This document shows positions 46,374 through 56,160 of a stretch of 64,000 bases of DNA, piece after piece. Origin of the DNA: Bog-532 sp963742865 (lineage in GTDB: Bacteria; Actinomycetota; Actinomycetes; Streptosporangiales; Streptosporangiaceae). The notes beneath the pieces are model-generated. The model did no database searches, had not been told where the DNA came from, and saw only the letters and a list, made by a program, of their open reading frames with translations. The position numbers and the translations under genes are program-made. The DNA lies in the NCBI GenBank assembly GCA_963742865.1, contig CAVUNW010000043.1, forward strand, positions 62,001-126,000, in the 5' to 3' direction. The first letter of the stretch is position 1; every line of letters begins with the position of its first letter.

Positions 46374-46469
46374 TGGCGGAGGCGGACGGGAATCGAACCC
46401 GCCAGCGCCGCAGCGCAGCGCTCACCGGTTTTGAAGACCGGGGGGGCCACCAGGCACCCGGACGCCTCC
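46374..46469 (-). tRNA. selC: tRNA-Sec (anticodon UCA)
   Basis: 96 nt including encoded CCA. On the minus strand the 5' end reads GGAGGCG and pairs with CGCCTCC before GCCA. The anticodon arm CCGGT-CTTCAAA-ACCGG carries TCA at 46432-46434. A long variable arm (AGCGC...GCGCT) and a T arm with GGGTTCGATTCCC follow. The long acceptor-T stack, long extra arm and UCA anticodon identify selenocysteine tRNA. selB and selA are 5.5-9 kb away on the same strand. Confidence 0.96.
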
Positions 46470-46615
46470 GCCGCGACTCTACTGCGGGCGCATTGGCCGC
46501 CGGCGCCGTAGCGCCCCCGTCATCGGTCCGTGCCGTCGCCACGTCGCAGGTCCGGGCCGTTATACCGGCACAATGGGAGACGGCCTAGACCAGGAAGATC
46601 CATAACGAGGAGGCG

Positions 46616-48298
46616 ATGTCCGCCGTGAGCCCCAATCATCCGTGGTGGCAGGACGCGGTTGTCTACGAGGTGTACCCGCGCAGCTTCGCCGATTCCGACG
46701 GAGACGGCATCGGGGATCTCGCCGGTGTGCGCTTGCGCCTGCCATATCTGTCGGAGCTCGGGGTGGACGCCATCTGGATCACGCCGTTCTATCCGTCCCC
46801 GCTCGCGGACGGCGGTTACGACGTCAGCGACTACCGTGACGTGGATCCGCGGCTGGGGACCCTGGCGGCCTTCGACGAGCTGGTGGCTGCGGCGGCCGAG
46901 TATGGCATCCGCGTGATCGTAGACCTCGTGCCGAACCACTGCTCGTCTGAGCACCCGCTGTTCCGCGCAGCGCTGGCAGCCCCGGCTGGCAGCCCCGAAC
47001 GCGAGATGTTCTTCTTTCGGGACGGGCGCGGCGCGGGCGGGGACGAACCGCCCAACAACTGGCAGTCGGTGTTTCACGGCCCGGCGTGGACGCGGGTCAC
47101 CGAGGCGGATGGCCGTCCCGGACAGTGGTACCTGCACCTGTTCGATGCAGGCCAGCCCGACTGGAACTGGCGCAACCCCGCCGTCAGCAGCTACTTCGAT
47201 GAAGTCATCAAATTCTGGCTCAGCCGCCGCGCCGCCGGGTTGCGCATCGACGTGGCGCACGGGCTGTTCAAGGACCCGGACCTGGCCGACCTCACCGAGA
47301 CGCTCGCGCCGCACGCCCCCTCCCCCTACTATCACCGGGCCGAACTGCGCGAGCTCTACAAGCTGTGGCGGGTCATCCTCGACTCCTATGTGCCGGGCGA
47401 GTTTCCCGGCCCGCGCACCGCGGTCGGGGAGGTCTGGTACGACTCTCCCGAGACGCTGCGGCTGTACCTCGACGGCGCCGGGCTCCCCCAGGTCTTCAAC
47501 TTCCAGCTCGTCATGGCGCGCTGGGACGCGGCCGAGATGCGGACCGCGATTGACGCGATCGAGGGCCTGGCGGGTGGCGACCGCGCGCCCTGGGTGATCG
47601 GCAATCACGACGTGCCCCGCCCGGTCAGCCGGTACGCGGCCGGCGGGGCCGGAGCCCCGAACCAATCCGCCGGGCTGCCCCGGGTGGGCGACCCCGAACT
47701 GCGGGCCGGCGCGCGGCGGGCGCGCGCGGCGGCGCTGCTGATGCTCGCGCTGCCCGGCTCGGCGTACATCTATCAGGGGGAGGAACTCGGCCTGCCCGAG
47801 GTGGTCGAGCTGCCCGACGAGGCGCGCCAGGATCCGACGTTCCGCCGGTCCGGCGGGACGGCTCCCGGCCGGGATGGCTGCCGCGTGCCCCTGCCGTGGT
47901 CGTCAACCGGGTCCTCGTTCGGGTTTTCCACCGGTCACCGCGACGGTGAGCACGCGGCCCCCTGGCTGCCCCAGCCGGGCTACTGGGGCCAGTACAGCGT
48001 CGCGGATCAGATCGATGACCCCGGGTCGTTCCTGAACCTGTACCGCGCGGCGCTCAAGCTGCGGCGTACCCATCCGGCCCTGGGGCTGGGCACGCCCGGG
48101 CAGAACGCCCCGCTCATGCGGTGGCTGGAGTCAGCCCCGGGCACGCTGGTCTTCACCCGCGAGCCCGGGTTCGTCTTCGCCGCCAACCTGGGGACGGCGC
48201 CGGTGCCGATGCCGCCGCACGCCCGGATCCTGCTGGCCAGCGAGCCGATTAGCGACGGCAAGCTGCCGCCGGACACGGCGGTATGGCTGGCGTCCTGA
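46616..48298 (+). CDS. GH13 alpha-amylase-family enzyme (alpha-glucosidase-like)
   Basis: 560 residues, ATG 46616 with GAGGAGG just upstream. The four GH13 regions are present: VDLVPNH, GLRIDVAHG (nucleophile Asp), AVGEVWYD (acid/base Glu) and GNHDVPRP (stabilising Asp). The N-terminal WWQDAVVYEVYPRSFADSDGDGIGDL is typical of oligo-1,6-glucosidase, trehalose synthase or alpha-glucosidase enzymes. No signal peptide, so cytosolic cleavage of imported alpha-glucosides is likely, fed by MsiK-type importers. The exact linkage is not predictable. Confidence 0.94.
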   Translation: MSAVSPNHPWWQDAVVYEVYPRSFADSDGDGIGDLAGVRLRLPYLSELGVDAIWITPFYPSPLADGGYDVSDYRDVDPRLGTLAAFDELVAAAAEYGIRVIVDLVPNHCSSEHPLFRAALAAPAGSPEREMFFFRDGRGAGGDEPPNNWQSVFHGPAWTRVTEADGRPGQWYLHLFDAGQPDWNWRNPAVSSYFDEVIKFWLSRRAAGLRIDVAHGLFKDPDLADLTETLAPHAPSPYYHRAELRELYKLWRVILDSYVPGEFPGPRTAVGEVWYDSPETLRLYLDGAGLPQVFNFQLVMARWDAAEMRTAIDAIEGLAGGDRAPWVIGNHDVPRPVSRYAAGGAGAPNQSAGLPRVGDPELRAGARRARAAALLMLALPGSAYIYQGEELGLPEVVELPDEARQDPTFRRSGGTAPGRDGCRVPLPWSSTGSSFGFSTGHRDGEHAAPWLPQPGYWGQYSVADQIDDPGSFLNLYRAALKLRRTHPALGLGTPGQNAPLMRWLESAPGTLVFTREPGFVFAANLGTAPVPMPPHARILLASEPISDGKLPPDTAVWLAS

Positions 48299-48356
48299 AC
48301 GGAGGGCTGCCTATCTGTTTGGTGGATGCTGCCTGTTCGGTGGATGGCTCCTTCGC

Positions 48357-49451
48357 TTACTTCATGGGCCAGCTGGCGGGCACCTTGAGCCGTCTGGCTA
48401 GTTCTCCGTAGGGTTCTTCGGGCAGCACGAGGCGGGCGACCCGCAGGATCGCCATCGGGTCCTCGCCGGGTGGCCGCAGCACGCAGATCGTGTCGTCGTG
48501 CTTGTTGCGCGTCACGACGACCCGATCGTGGTCGGCCAGCACGATGTGCGCTTGCTCCGCGCCGGGCCGCGCGGAGCCTGGATCCGTGGAACCGGGTCCG
48601 GTGGAGGCCGGACCCGCGGCGGCCGGACCCGCGGCGGTCTCGGCCTGGCGGAGCTGGACGGTGCGGGCGAGCGCGGCTTGTTGCCGGTGGCGGCGGATGG
48701 CCAGCGCGGCCTCGGTGAGGAACACCAGCCCGATGAGCAGGCCGACGGCCAGCAGCAGGAGGGTCAGCCAGGCCGGCATGCCGGTGGTGGTGGGTGCGGG
48801 TTTGGTGGCCGGCCGGGGCGGATGCCCGTGGCCGGCGGGCGCGGGCGGCGCGGAGCCCGGTTGCGGCTGCTGGCCGCCGGTGACCGGCGCCGGCGCGGCG
48901 GGCGCGGCGGGGTGCGGGACCGTCAGGATGGTGCCCGGGTGGATGGTGCCCGGATTGGGCCCGATCGCCTGCCGGTTGGCGTGGTACAGGGCGGGCCAGC
49001 CGCCGGGCACGCCCAGCCCGGCGGCGATCGCGGCCAGGGTGTCGCCGGGCTGCACGGTGTAGCGGGCCGGGGCGGTCACGCCGGGCAGCGCCAGCACCGT
49101 CCCGGCATGCAGCAGGCCGGGATCGGGGCCGATCCGCGGCCGGTTGGCCGCATACAGCGCGGGCCAGCCGCCGCGGATCGCGAACCGGGCGGCGATGCCG
49201 GACAGCGTGTCGCCGGGCTGCACGGCGTACCGGGCCGCTGGGCGGGCCGCGGCCGGGGCCGCCGCCGTGGTGGTGCTGAGGTTGCTGGCCAGGAACAGGC
49301 CAGCAGGCCGATCGGGGTGTTTGCCGGTGCGGGTACTCGCCGGGGCCGGGTGGACCGGGTGGACCGGTCCGGGCCCGCCGGCCGCCACCAGGCCGGCCGG
49401 CACGATGCTCACGGCGAGCACCAGGCACGCGGGCACAAGCCACGTACGCAT
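48357..49451 (-). CDS. LysM-domain membrane protein
   Basis: 364 residues. An N-terminal signal anchor (WLVPACLVLAVSIVPAGLVAAG) is followed by two LysM domains of about 50 residues (RYAVQPGDTLSGIAARFAI near 75; RYTVQPGDTLAAIAAGLGV near 130), a proline-rich linker, one TM helix (WLTLLLLAVGLLIGLVFLTEA near 230-250) and a cytosolic tail ending LPEEPYGELARRLKVPASWPMK. LysM binds peptidoglycan, so this protein probably links wall and membrane. It lies 90 bp downstream of the repetitive secreted protein on the same strand, across a stem-loop. Confidence 0.88.
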   Translation of the reverse strand: MRTWLVPACLVLAVSIVPAGLVAAGGPGPVHPVHPAPASTRTGKHPDRPAGLFLASNLSTTTAAAPAAARPAARYAVQPGDTLSGIAARFAIRGGWPALYAANRPRIGPDPGLLHAGTVLALPGVTAPARYTVQPGDTLAAIAAGLGVPGGWPALYHANRQAIGPNPGTIHPGTILTVPHPAAPAAPAPVTGGQQPQPGSAPPAPAGHGHPPRPATKPAPTTTGMPAWLTLLLLAVGLLIGLVFLTEAALAIRRHRQQAALARTVQLRQAETAAGPAAAGPASTGPGSTDPGSARPGAEQAHIVLADHDRVVVTRNKHDDTICVLRPPGEDPMAILRVARLVLPEEPYGELARRLKVPASWPMK

Positions 49452-49461
49452 GATGCGCTCA

Positions 49462-49538
49462 CTTTCCTTCCGAGGGGATCGGCGCCGGGCCTCACCGGCC
49501 CAGGGCGCCGAAGGGGACGAACCGTTCGGGAAGGAAAG
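49462..49538 (-). other. Nested inverted repeat between two surface-protein genes
   Basis: CTTTCCTTCC (49462-49471) pairs with GGAAGGAAAG (49529-49538), enclosing a second hairpin (CGGCGCC ... GGCGCCG) with GGGCC/GGCCC. It may act as a terminator, attenuator or mRNA stabiliser between the repetitive protein and the LysM gene. Confidence 0.6.
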
Positions 49539-49541
49539 GAC

Positions 49542-51822
49542 TTACGCCGGCGGCACCTCCGGCAGATACGAACGCCACACAAGCTGGGCGGCGGCGCCGC
49601 GGGCCACCCGCAGCACCACCAGCACCTGATGGGCCGTCAGGGCCGCCCCCAGGCTGCCCTGCACCCCGCCGCCGTGACCGCCCAGGCCGCTGCCGGCCCC
49701 GCCGGCGCCGCCCGCGCCGCCGCCCAGCCCCACGGCCGGCAGCCGCGGCAGCACCGGCACCAGCGGCGGCGCCCCGCCGGCCGCCCCCGCCGCCGCGGAA
49801 AGCGAACTGGCGCCCCGCCCCGTCACGGCGGCCGGGACGGCGGACACGCCCAGGCCGGGGCCGGACAGGCCCGGCGACCCCGCCGCCGGACTCAGCGCCC
49901 GGCCAGCGGGCATGCGGGCTCCGATGACGGCCCAGGACTGCGGGCCCGGAACCGGCGCCGCCGCGTAACCGGACCGGACCGCCGCACCAGCGACCGGGCC
50001 GGGCACGGCGGCGGCCGAAACGACCGGCAGCGCCGTTCCGGTGACCGGGGCGAGCACCGCCGGCGCCGCAGCGGCGACCGGGGCCAGCCCGGTGCTGACC
50101 GCGGCCAGCGCCCCGGTGGTGGCCGACAAGACCGGCGCCAGGGCCCCGGTCACGGGCGAAAGCACCGGCGCCAGCACACCGGCCACGGACCGGCAGAACC
50201 GAACCCACCGCACCAGTGACCGGCACCAGCACACCCGCAACCGGCAGCCACCACACCCGTCACCGGCGCCAGCACGACCCGACCGGCGCCAGCACACCCG
50301 TGACGGACGACACGACCGGCGCCACCGCCCCCGTGGCGGTCGACACGACCGGCGCCACCGCGCCGGTGAGAGGGGCGCCACCGCGCCGTGACCGCGGACA
50401 AGACCGGGGCCACCGCGCCCGTGGCGGTCGACAGACCGGGCGCCACCGCGCCCGTGACCGTGGACAAGACCGGCGCCACCGCGCCCGTGACCGTGGACAA
50501 GACCGGCGCCACCGCGCCGGTGGCCGTGGACACGACCGGGGCCACCGCGCCTGGTCGCGCCAGGGCCCCCGCGCTGGACAAGACCGGGGCCACCGCACGG
50601 CCGGGGTCGACAGGACCGGCGGCCGGGGCGACCGCTGACCGCATCGACGAGGACCGGCGCCGCGACGCCGGCGCCGGGGCAGCCACCGGCTTCGCCGTCG
50701 CACGACCGGGGCCACCGCGCTGGTGGCCGTCGATACGACCGGGGCCACTGCGCTGGTCACCGGGGCCACCGCGCCGGTCACGGTGGAGACGGCCGGGGTG
50801 ACCGCAACGGCGGCCGGGGCGACCGCTGCCGCCACCGACGTACGGCCGAGACGACCGGCGCCGGGGCAGCCACCGGCTTCGCCGTGACGGCCGGGGCCAC
50901 CGGGCCGGGGCGACCGGGGCGACCGCGCCCAGGCCCTTAACCGCAGCGGCGGCCTTGGACGCAGCCCCCGGCGCGGCCGGCGCGGCCGAGCTGACTGTGG
51001 ACGCTACCGGCGCCGCCGAGACGACTGTGGACGCTACCGAGCCGACCGGGCCAGCCGCTGACTTCGGGCTGGCTACCGCAGTGACCGGCGTCGGGCTGCC
51101 CACCGAAGCGACCGGGGCCGCCGGCCTCGGCACGGTGACGGGAGCCGCCGGCTTGGACGTGACCGCGGAAACGGCCGGCTGGGACGTGACCGCGGAAACG
51201 GCCGGCTTGGACGTGACCGCGGAAACGGCCGGCTGGACGTGACCGCGGAAACGGCCGGCTGGACGTGACCGCCGAGGTGGCCGACTGCGGGGTCGCTCCC
51301 ACGGTGGCCGGGACCGCCGGCTTCGACGCGGCAGCGGAGACGACCGGCGTGGCTACGGCGGACGTAGCCGGGGCCGCGGTCACCGGGGCGGTCACCGCCG
51401 CAGCCGGCTGCACCGCGACGGGCTTCGCAGCGGTCGCCGGGACAGCCGACGTCGACGTGGACGCGGCGGCGGCAACCGGCGCGGCAGCGGCAGCAACCGG
51501 CGCGGCAGCGGCAGGCTGGGACGGAACGGCAGGCGCGGTGGGCTTGGCCGCGGCGGCGGGGGTAACGGATGCCGCCGCCGACGTGACCGCGGATGCTACA
51601 GAACTGCCGGTACTCAGTCGCCGAGGCGGCTGGCTGGGACGCGGCGACCGGAGCCGCTCCCAGCGGCGGGGCAGGCGGCGTCGATGCGTGGGCCTGCCGG
51701 GAAAACACCAGCAAGAGCACCATAGTCCCGGCAGCCAGAACTGCGACTTGCACCGCTCGGCGAGCGATATGCCGCAATGCCGCCTGGGCCACGAGCAGCT
51801 CCCGTCCGGTCGGGAGGGACAA
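49542..51822 (-). CDS. Secreted low-complexity repeat protein (several frame breaks)
   Basis: ATG 51822 gives MSLPTGRELLVAQAALRHIARRAVQ and a clear signal segment (VAVLAAGTMVLLLVFSRQAHAS). The coding signal then switches frame repeatedly. Ala/Val/Pro/Thr-rich repeats follow: nine-residue units like QPAVSAVTS (51156-51275) and eleven-residue units like GAVAPVLSTVT (about 50020-50800). A unique C-terminal part (49542-50100) with Gly-rich GGGAGGAGGAGSGLGG ends HQVLVVLRVARGAAAQLVWRSYLPEVPPA. It resembles long cell-surface stalk proteins; no enzymatic motif. About 760 codons. Frame errors are concentrated in the repeats, where both sequencing and replication slippage are likely. Confidence 0.7.
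50020..50560. repeat. 33-bp tandem repeats (11-residue units)
   Basis: Minus-strand units encode GAVAPV(L/V)S(T/A)(V/A)T. Near 50440-50540 neighbouring units are nearly identical (plus-strand GCGCCCGTGACCGTGGACAA). Imperfect copies extend to about 50800 with scattered one-base length differences. Confidence 0.8.
51156..51275. repeat. 27-bp tandem repeats (9-residue units)
   Basis: Plus-strand units of GACGTGACCGCGGAAACG plus GCCGGCTGG or GCCGGCTTG at 51156, 51183, 51210 and 51236, and a partial unit at 51262. The third and fourth units are one base shorter (26 bp), which shifts the frame. Confidence 0.85.
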
Positions 51823-51951
51823 ACCTGACCGGCCGTTTGCGACCGGAACAGACAGATTTGACTGCCTTTCCCGCCATTATTAGATCAAAACCTGCTCACG
51901 CGCCAGTTTTTCGGACTATTTAGCCTGATTGAAGGCGGTTTGCCCCGTCCG

Positions 51952-53943
51952 TCACCGGGGGCGCAGGCGGCGGCGGTCGTCGGGCAGGCGCTCGGTGATC
52001 CGCCCCCGGTCGAGAAATTCCAGCAGCGGGATGGCCACTCGCCGGGTCGTGCCCAGGGCCTTCCTCGCCTCGGCGGTGGTGAACGGCTGCGGCAGCCCGG
52101 ACAGTACCGCGGCCGCGTCCGCGTCGGCACCGGGCGCCAGGACGATCTGCTCGCTGATCCGCAACAGCAGTCCGGCGCGCGCCGCCGCGGCGATGGCCCG
52201 TGCGTCCAGTCCGAGCTCACGGAGCCGGTCCGCCTCGGGCGCCCGGAACTGGTCACCGGCCAGATCGGTCCGCAGAGCGCGGACGGCCCGCGCGAGCGGC
52301 TCCGGGACCGTGGCCGCGACCGGAGCCGGATCCGGCCGGGCATCCGCCGGGCGGGCATCTGCCCCTGAAACGTCACGACCCGGGACGTTGCGGCCGGAAA
52401 CATTGCGGCCGGGAACATTACGGCCGGAGACGTCATGGCCCGTGGGGCCGGATCCGCCCTGGTCCTCGCCGTCGGGACGGCCCGGTCCCACGGGCGCAGT
52501 CACACTGGCAGAGACGGCCGGGCGCAGGTACCCCTCGGTCACGATGACGTCGGGGGCACTGGCGGCGAGGGCTTCGGCCAGCCGGCGGTCGGGCAGGCCG
52601 AGTGCGGCCCGCGCCGCGTCGACCGGCACGCCGAGTGACAGCGGGTCGCGGGCCGCGTGCTCCGCGACGAGGGTGACCAGCCGGTCGCGCGCCCGGGCCC
52701 AGAACGCCTCGTCCGCGAGCCAGTCCGCCGCGACCGGCCCGGGAGCGCCGGTGACGCCCATCGCGGCCAGCGCCCCGGCGCGCAGCAGCCCGTGGCGGCG
52801 CAGCAGGTCGCGCGGCCCCGGCGGCTCCGGCCAGCGGGCCAGGTCGCGCGCGGCCGCCGCGGCGGCGCCCCGCCGGCGCAGCGGCGGCGGGGTCACGTCC
52901 ATGACGGTGGCGCCGAGCATCAGCAGTTCGGCCGCGCCCGGATCGCGCAGCAGCACCCGGTCGCCGGCGTGCAACGGCAGCGGGTCGCGCAGGATGAGCC
53001 GCGCCACGAGCCAGGCTCCCGCGCCCGGGCCGGCTTCCTCACCGAGCACACGAACCCGCGCCGGCGTGCGCGCCGACCCCGTGTGCACGATCAGCTCACG
53101 CGGCAGCTGGGCCTCCCCCGCGAGCGCCGCCCAGCGGACATCGACGGTGCTGGTCAGCGTCCACCGGCCGGGCTGGACGAGCGCCATCCCGCGGGCCGGG
53201 ATCTCCCGGGCCACCCCGCGCAGGTTCAGCGCCACCCGGGCCACCCCGCGGACCTGGTCCGCGGACTGGTCCATCGACTCGATCGCGCGCACGCGCACCG
53301 GCCGCAGGGACGGCGTGAGCAGCAGCTCATCGCCGGTCCGGACGGTGCCGGCCGGGAGCGTACCGGTGACCACCGTGCCGCTGCCCTTGATGCTGAACGC
53401 CCGGTCCACCCACAGCCGGACCGGCGCGCCGGGATCGGGGACGGGCAGGCCGCCCGCCAGCCGGGCGAGCGCGCCGCGCAGTTCCGGCAGCCCGGCACCG
53501 GTGACCGCGCTGACCTCGACCGCCTCCACCTGGCCCAGGCTGGTGGCGGCGATCTCGGCGGCGGCGCGGCGCCGCGCGGGACCAGGATCGGCCAGGTCGG
53601 CCCGGGTGACGACGAGCAGCCCGCGCGATATGCCGAGCGCGTCAATGGCGGCCAGGTGCTCGGCCGACTGGGGCATCCAGCCGCCGTCCGCCGCCACCAC
53701 GATCATGACGGCCGGCACCGGTCCCAGGCCGGCCAGCATGTTCGGGACGAACCGTTCGTGCCCGGGGACGTCGACGAACGCGAGCCGCTGGCCGCCGGGC
53801 AGGTCCATCCAGGCGAAGCCCAGGTCGATGGTGAGGCCACGGCGGCGTTCTTCCGCCCAGCGGTCGGGTTCCATCCCGGTGAGCGCGCGCACCAGGGTCG
53901 ATTTCCCGTGATCGACGTGCCCCGCGGTCGCGATGACCTGCAT
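51952..53943 (-). CDS. selB: Selenocysteine-specific elongation factor SelB
   Basis: Delivers Sec-tRNA to UGA codons that have a SECIS hairpin. About 663 residues from ATG 53943 (MQVIATAGHVDHGKST). G1 GHVDHGKST, G3 DVPGHERFV and G4 TRAD (in place of NKxD, as often in SelB) are present. After the three EF-Tu-like domains come C-terminal winged helices (LVTLVAEHAARDPLSLGVPVDAARAAL; FTTAEARKALGTTRRVAIPLLEFLDRGRITER) that bind SECIS. A 100-residue low-complexity insert of (S)GRNVPGRNV repeats (about 52370-52460) separates winged-helix units. The start follows the selA stop by 5 bp. Confidence 0.95.
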   Translation of the reverse strand: MQVIATAGHVDHGKSTLVRALTGMEPDRWAEERRRGLTIDLGFAWMDLPGGQRLAFVDVPGHERFVPNMLAGLGPVPAVMIVVAADGGWMPQSAEHLAAIDALGISRGLLVVTRADLADPGPARRRAAAEIAATSLGQVEAVEVSAVTGAGLPELRGALARLAGGLPVPDPGAPVRLWVDRAFSIKGSGTVVTGTLPAGTVRTGDELLLTPSLRPVRVRAIESMDQSADQVRGVARVALNLRGVAREIPARGMALVQPGRWTLTSTVDVRWAALAGEAQLPRELIVHTGSARTPARVRVLGEEAGPGAGAWLVARLILRDPLPLHAGDRVLLRDPGAAELLMLGATVMDVTPPPLRRRGAAAAAARDLARWPEPPGPRDLLRRHGLLRAGALAAMGVTGAPGPVAADWLADEAFWARARDRLVTLVAEHAARDPLSLGVPVDAARAALGLPDRRLAEALAASAPDVIVTEGYLRPAVSASVTAPVGPGRPDGEDQGGSGPTGHDVSGRNVPGRNVSGRNVPGRDVSGADARPADARPDPAPVAATVPEPLARAVRALRTDLAGDQFRAPEADRLRELGLDARAIAAAARAGLLLRISEQIVLAPGADADAAAVLSGLPQPFTTAEARKALGTTRRVAIPLLEFLDRGRITERLPDDRRRLRPR

Positions 53944-53948
53944 GGCGG

Positions 53949-55304
53949 TCAACTGTCCGTGACAGCGGCCGCGGGAGCGGCCGCGGGAACGGTGGCGGCG
54001 AGCACGGCCCGGGTGAGCAACTCGTCGTCGGCCGGCAGCACGGCCCGCAGATCGAGCAGCAGCCGGCCCTCCTCGATCCGCCCGGCGACCGCCGGGACCT
54101 CTCCCTGCCGCACCGGATCCCCGGCGCGCAGGGCGACCGCGAGGCTCTCCGGCAGGCTGACCGCGGCGCTGGGCAACGGCACCCCGGGAGCGCCCCCGCC
54201 GCCAACCGCGCCTTCGGATTCCACCGGCTGGGCGTCGATCCCGTGGGCACCCAGGTCCGCCGCGATCCGTTCGGCCCGCTTGGCCAGCGACGCGGGGGCG
54301 GCGGCCAGCGCCTGCGCGACCGGCGTGGGCGGGCCGGCCAGGGTCGCCTCCAGCGCCGCCAGGGTCAATTTGTCGACCCGGAGCGCGCGGGCCAGCGGAT
54401 GCCGCGCCAGGGTCCGGATCAGGGCCGCCCGGCCCAGCAGCAGGCCGGCCTGGGGTCCGCCGAGCAGCTTGTCGCCGCTCGCGGTGACGAGCGCCGCCCC
54501 GTCCCGCAGTGCCGTCTGCGCGTCGGGCTCGTCCGGCAGCCGTGGATCCGGCGCCAGCAGTCCCGAGCCGATGTCGGCGACGACCGGAACGGCCGGGCCC
54601 AGGGCCCGGGCCAGTTCGCGCACGCTGGCCTGCGCGGTGAAGCCTTCGATGCGGAAGTTGGACGGGTGGACCTTGAGCGCGAACGCCGTGCCCGGGCCGG
54701 CCGCCGCGGCATAGTCGGCGACCGTCGTCCGGTTGGTCGTGCCGACCTCGCGCAGCCGGGCCCCGGTGGACTGCAGCAGATCGGGCAGCCGGAATCCGTC
54801 GCCGATCTCGACCATCTCGCCCCGGCTGATCAGGATCTCGCGCCCGGCCGCCAGCGCCGTCGCGGCCAGGACGAGCGCGGCGGCGTTGTTGTTGACCACG
54901 TGCACGCTTTCGGCGGCGGGCACCGCGTTGGCCAGCGCGGCGAGCGTTCCCCGGCCCCGGCGCCCCCGGGTGCCGGTGGCCAGATCGAATTCCACGTCGG
55001 TGCAGCCGGCCGCGGCCAGCAGTGCATCGGTGGCGGCTCCCGACAACGGGGCCCGGCCGAGGTTGGTATGCAGCAGCACCCCGGTCGCATTGATCACCGG
55101 GGTCAGGGTGGCGGCCCGGGCCGGCAGCGCGGCGACCGCGGCGTCGGCCACTCGCTCGGGGGCGATCGTCCCGGCACGGGCCTGATCCTGCGCGCGAGCG
55201 ACGGCGGCCTTGACCAGAGCCCGGCCGAGCTTCCGCTCGGCTTCGGCCAGCCTGGGGTCGGCGAGCAGGACGTCGGTGCGCGGGACAAAACGCCGGTTGT
55301 CCAC
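53949..55304 (-). CDS. selA: L-seryl-tRNA(Sec) selenium transferase SelA
   Basis: PLP enzyme that converts Ser-tRNA(Sec) to Sec-tRNA(Sec). 451 residues from GTG 55304. Family elements are VINATGVLLHTNLGRAPL, VNNNAAALVLAATALA, EIGDGFRLPDLLQSTGARLREVGTTNRT, and the PLP lysine in SGDKLLGGPQAGLLLG. Complete and unbroken. It is the first gene of selA-selB; selenophosphate synthetase (selD) is not in the window. Confidence 0.95.
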   Translation of the reverse strand: MDNRRFVPRTDVLLADPRLAEAERKLGRALVKAAVARAQDQARAGTIAPERVADAAVAALPARAATLTPVINATGVLLHTNLGRAPLSGAATDALLAAAGCTDVEFDLATGTRGRRGRGTLAALANAVPAAESVHVVNNNAAALVLAATALAAGREILISRGEMVEIGDGFRLPDLLQSTGARLREVGTTNRTTVADYAAAAGPGTAFALKVHPSNFRIEGFTAQASVRELARALGPAVPVVADIGSGLLAPDPRLPDEPDAQTALRDGAALVTASGDKLLGGPQAGLLLGRAALIRTLARHPLARALRVDKLTLAALEATLAGPPTPVAQALAAAPASLAKRAERIAADLGAHGIDAQPVESEGAVGGGGAPGVPLPSAAVSLPESLAVALRAGDPVRQGEVPAVAGRIEEGRLLLDLRAVLPADDELLTRAVLAATVPAAAPAAAVTDS

Positions 55305-55471
55305 GGACGCGACCTTACCCGCCGTGACGGCGCGGGTTCATGGGCATGGCGCCGATGTCATGATCAAACGAAATGACACTGAGACTTAGCGGCACGGCAT
55401 ATGGGACCGAACGGTGGGTATTGCCTCTGCACAAGTTCACTAGCCTCATCCTCGCGGGAGGAGTGATCGTC

Positions 55472-56138
55472 ATGACAGGGATGCTGCGGGTTCCGCGGAG
55501 CCGTGGCGCCCTCAGCGGAGTGCTGTTGGTCCTGCTCGGTATCTGGGGCGGGCTCATCGCCTTCGTCGGCCCTTATTTTCATTACGCATACACGCCGGAC
55601 AAGGCGTTCACCTACACCACCGGGCGCCTCTGGCTGGAGATCCTGCCGGCCGCCGGGACCGTTCTCGGTGGCCTGATCCTGGGCGGCACCAAGCAGGCCG
55701 GCCGCCATCTTCGGCGCGTGGCTGGCCGCGCTGAGCGGCGCCTGGTTTGTGCTCGGCGCGTCGCTGAGCACGCTCTGGCACACCGGCGGCAGCGCCGGCC
55801 AGCCGGTCGGCGACAACCTGCACCGGGTCGTTGAGCAGATTGGCTTCTTCACCGGTCTCGGACTCGTCATCGTGTTCCTCGCCGCGGTCGCGCTCGGGCG
55901 CTTCACCGTGATCGGGGTCCGCGAACGGCCGCTGGCCGAGCCGCCTGCGGTCGAGACGGTGCCCGAGGAACGGGTACCGGAGGAGGTTCCGGCCGGGGAG
56001 ACCACGCGGCCGGTGGCCGCCCGCGGGCCGGAAGCCGGGGACGCCACGGTCCCGGCCAGTCCGGTCACCGCTACCCCGCCGAACGCCCAGGTCGAGGAGA
56101 CCCGGGTGGCCGGCTCGTCCGACACCACCACTGCCTGA
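55472..56138 (+). CDS. Hypothetical four-TM membrane protein (frame broken near 55705)
   Basis: From ATG 55472 (GGGAGGAG eight nt upstream): GVLLVLLGIWGGLIAFVGPYFHYAY, then LWLEILPAAGTVLGGLILGG. After a one-base shift, AIFGAWLAALSGAWFVLGASLSTLWH and FFTGLGLVIVFLAAVALGRFTVIGV in the frame 55749-56138. The C-terminal 75 residues are an acidic, proline-rich tail. The pattern recurs in actinobacterial membrane proteins of unknown function. About 220 residues joined. A strong terminator with a U-tract follows. Confidence 0.75.
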
Positions 56139-56160
56139 TCCCCTCGGACAGTCTCACGGG

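Noticed and set aside
51823..51951. c-di-AMP (ydaO-type) riboswitch upstream of the surface-protein gene
   Set aside because: Such riboswitches often precede wall-associated genes in Actinobacteria, but I could not recognise the conserved motifs, and only 129 bp is available.
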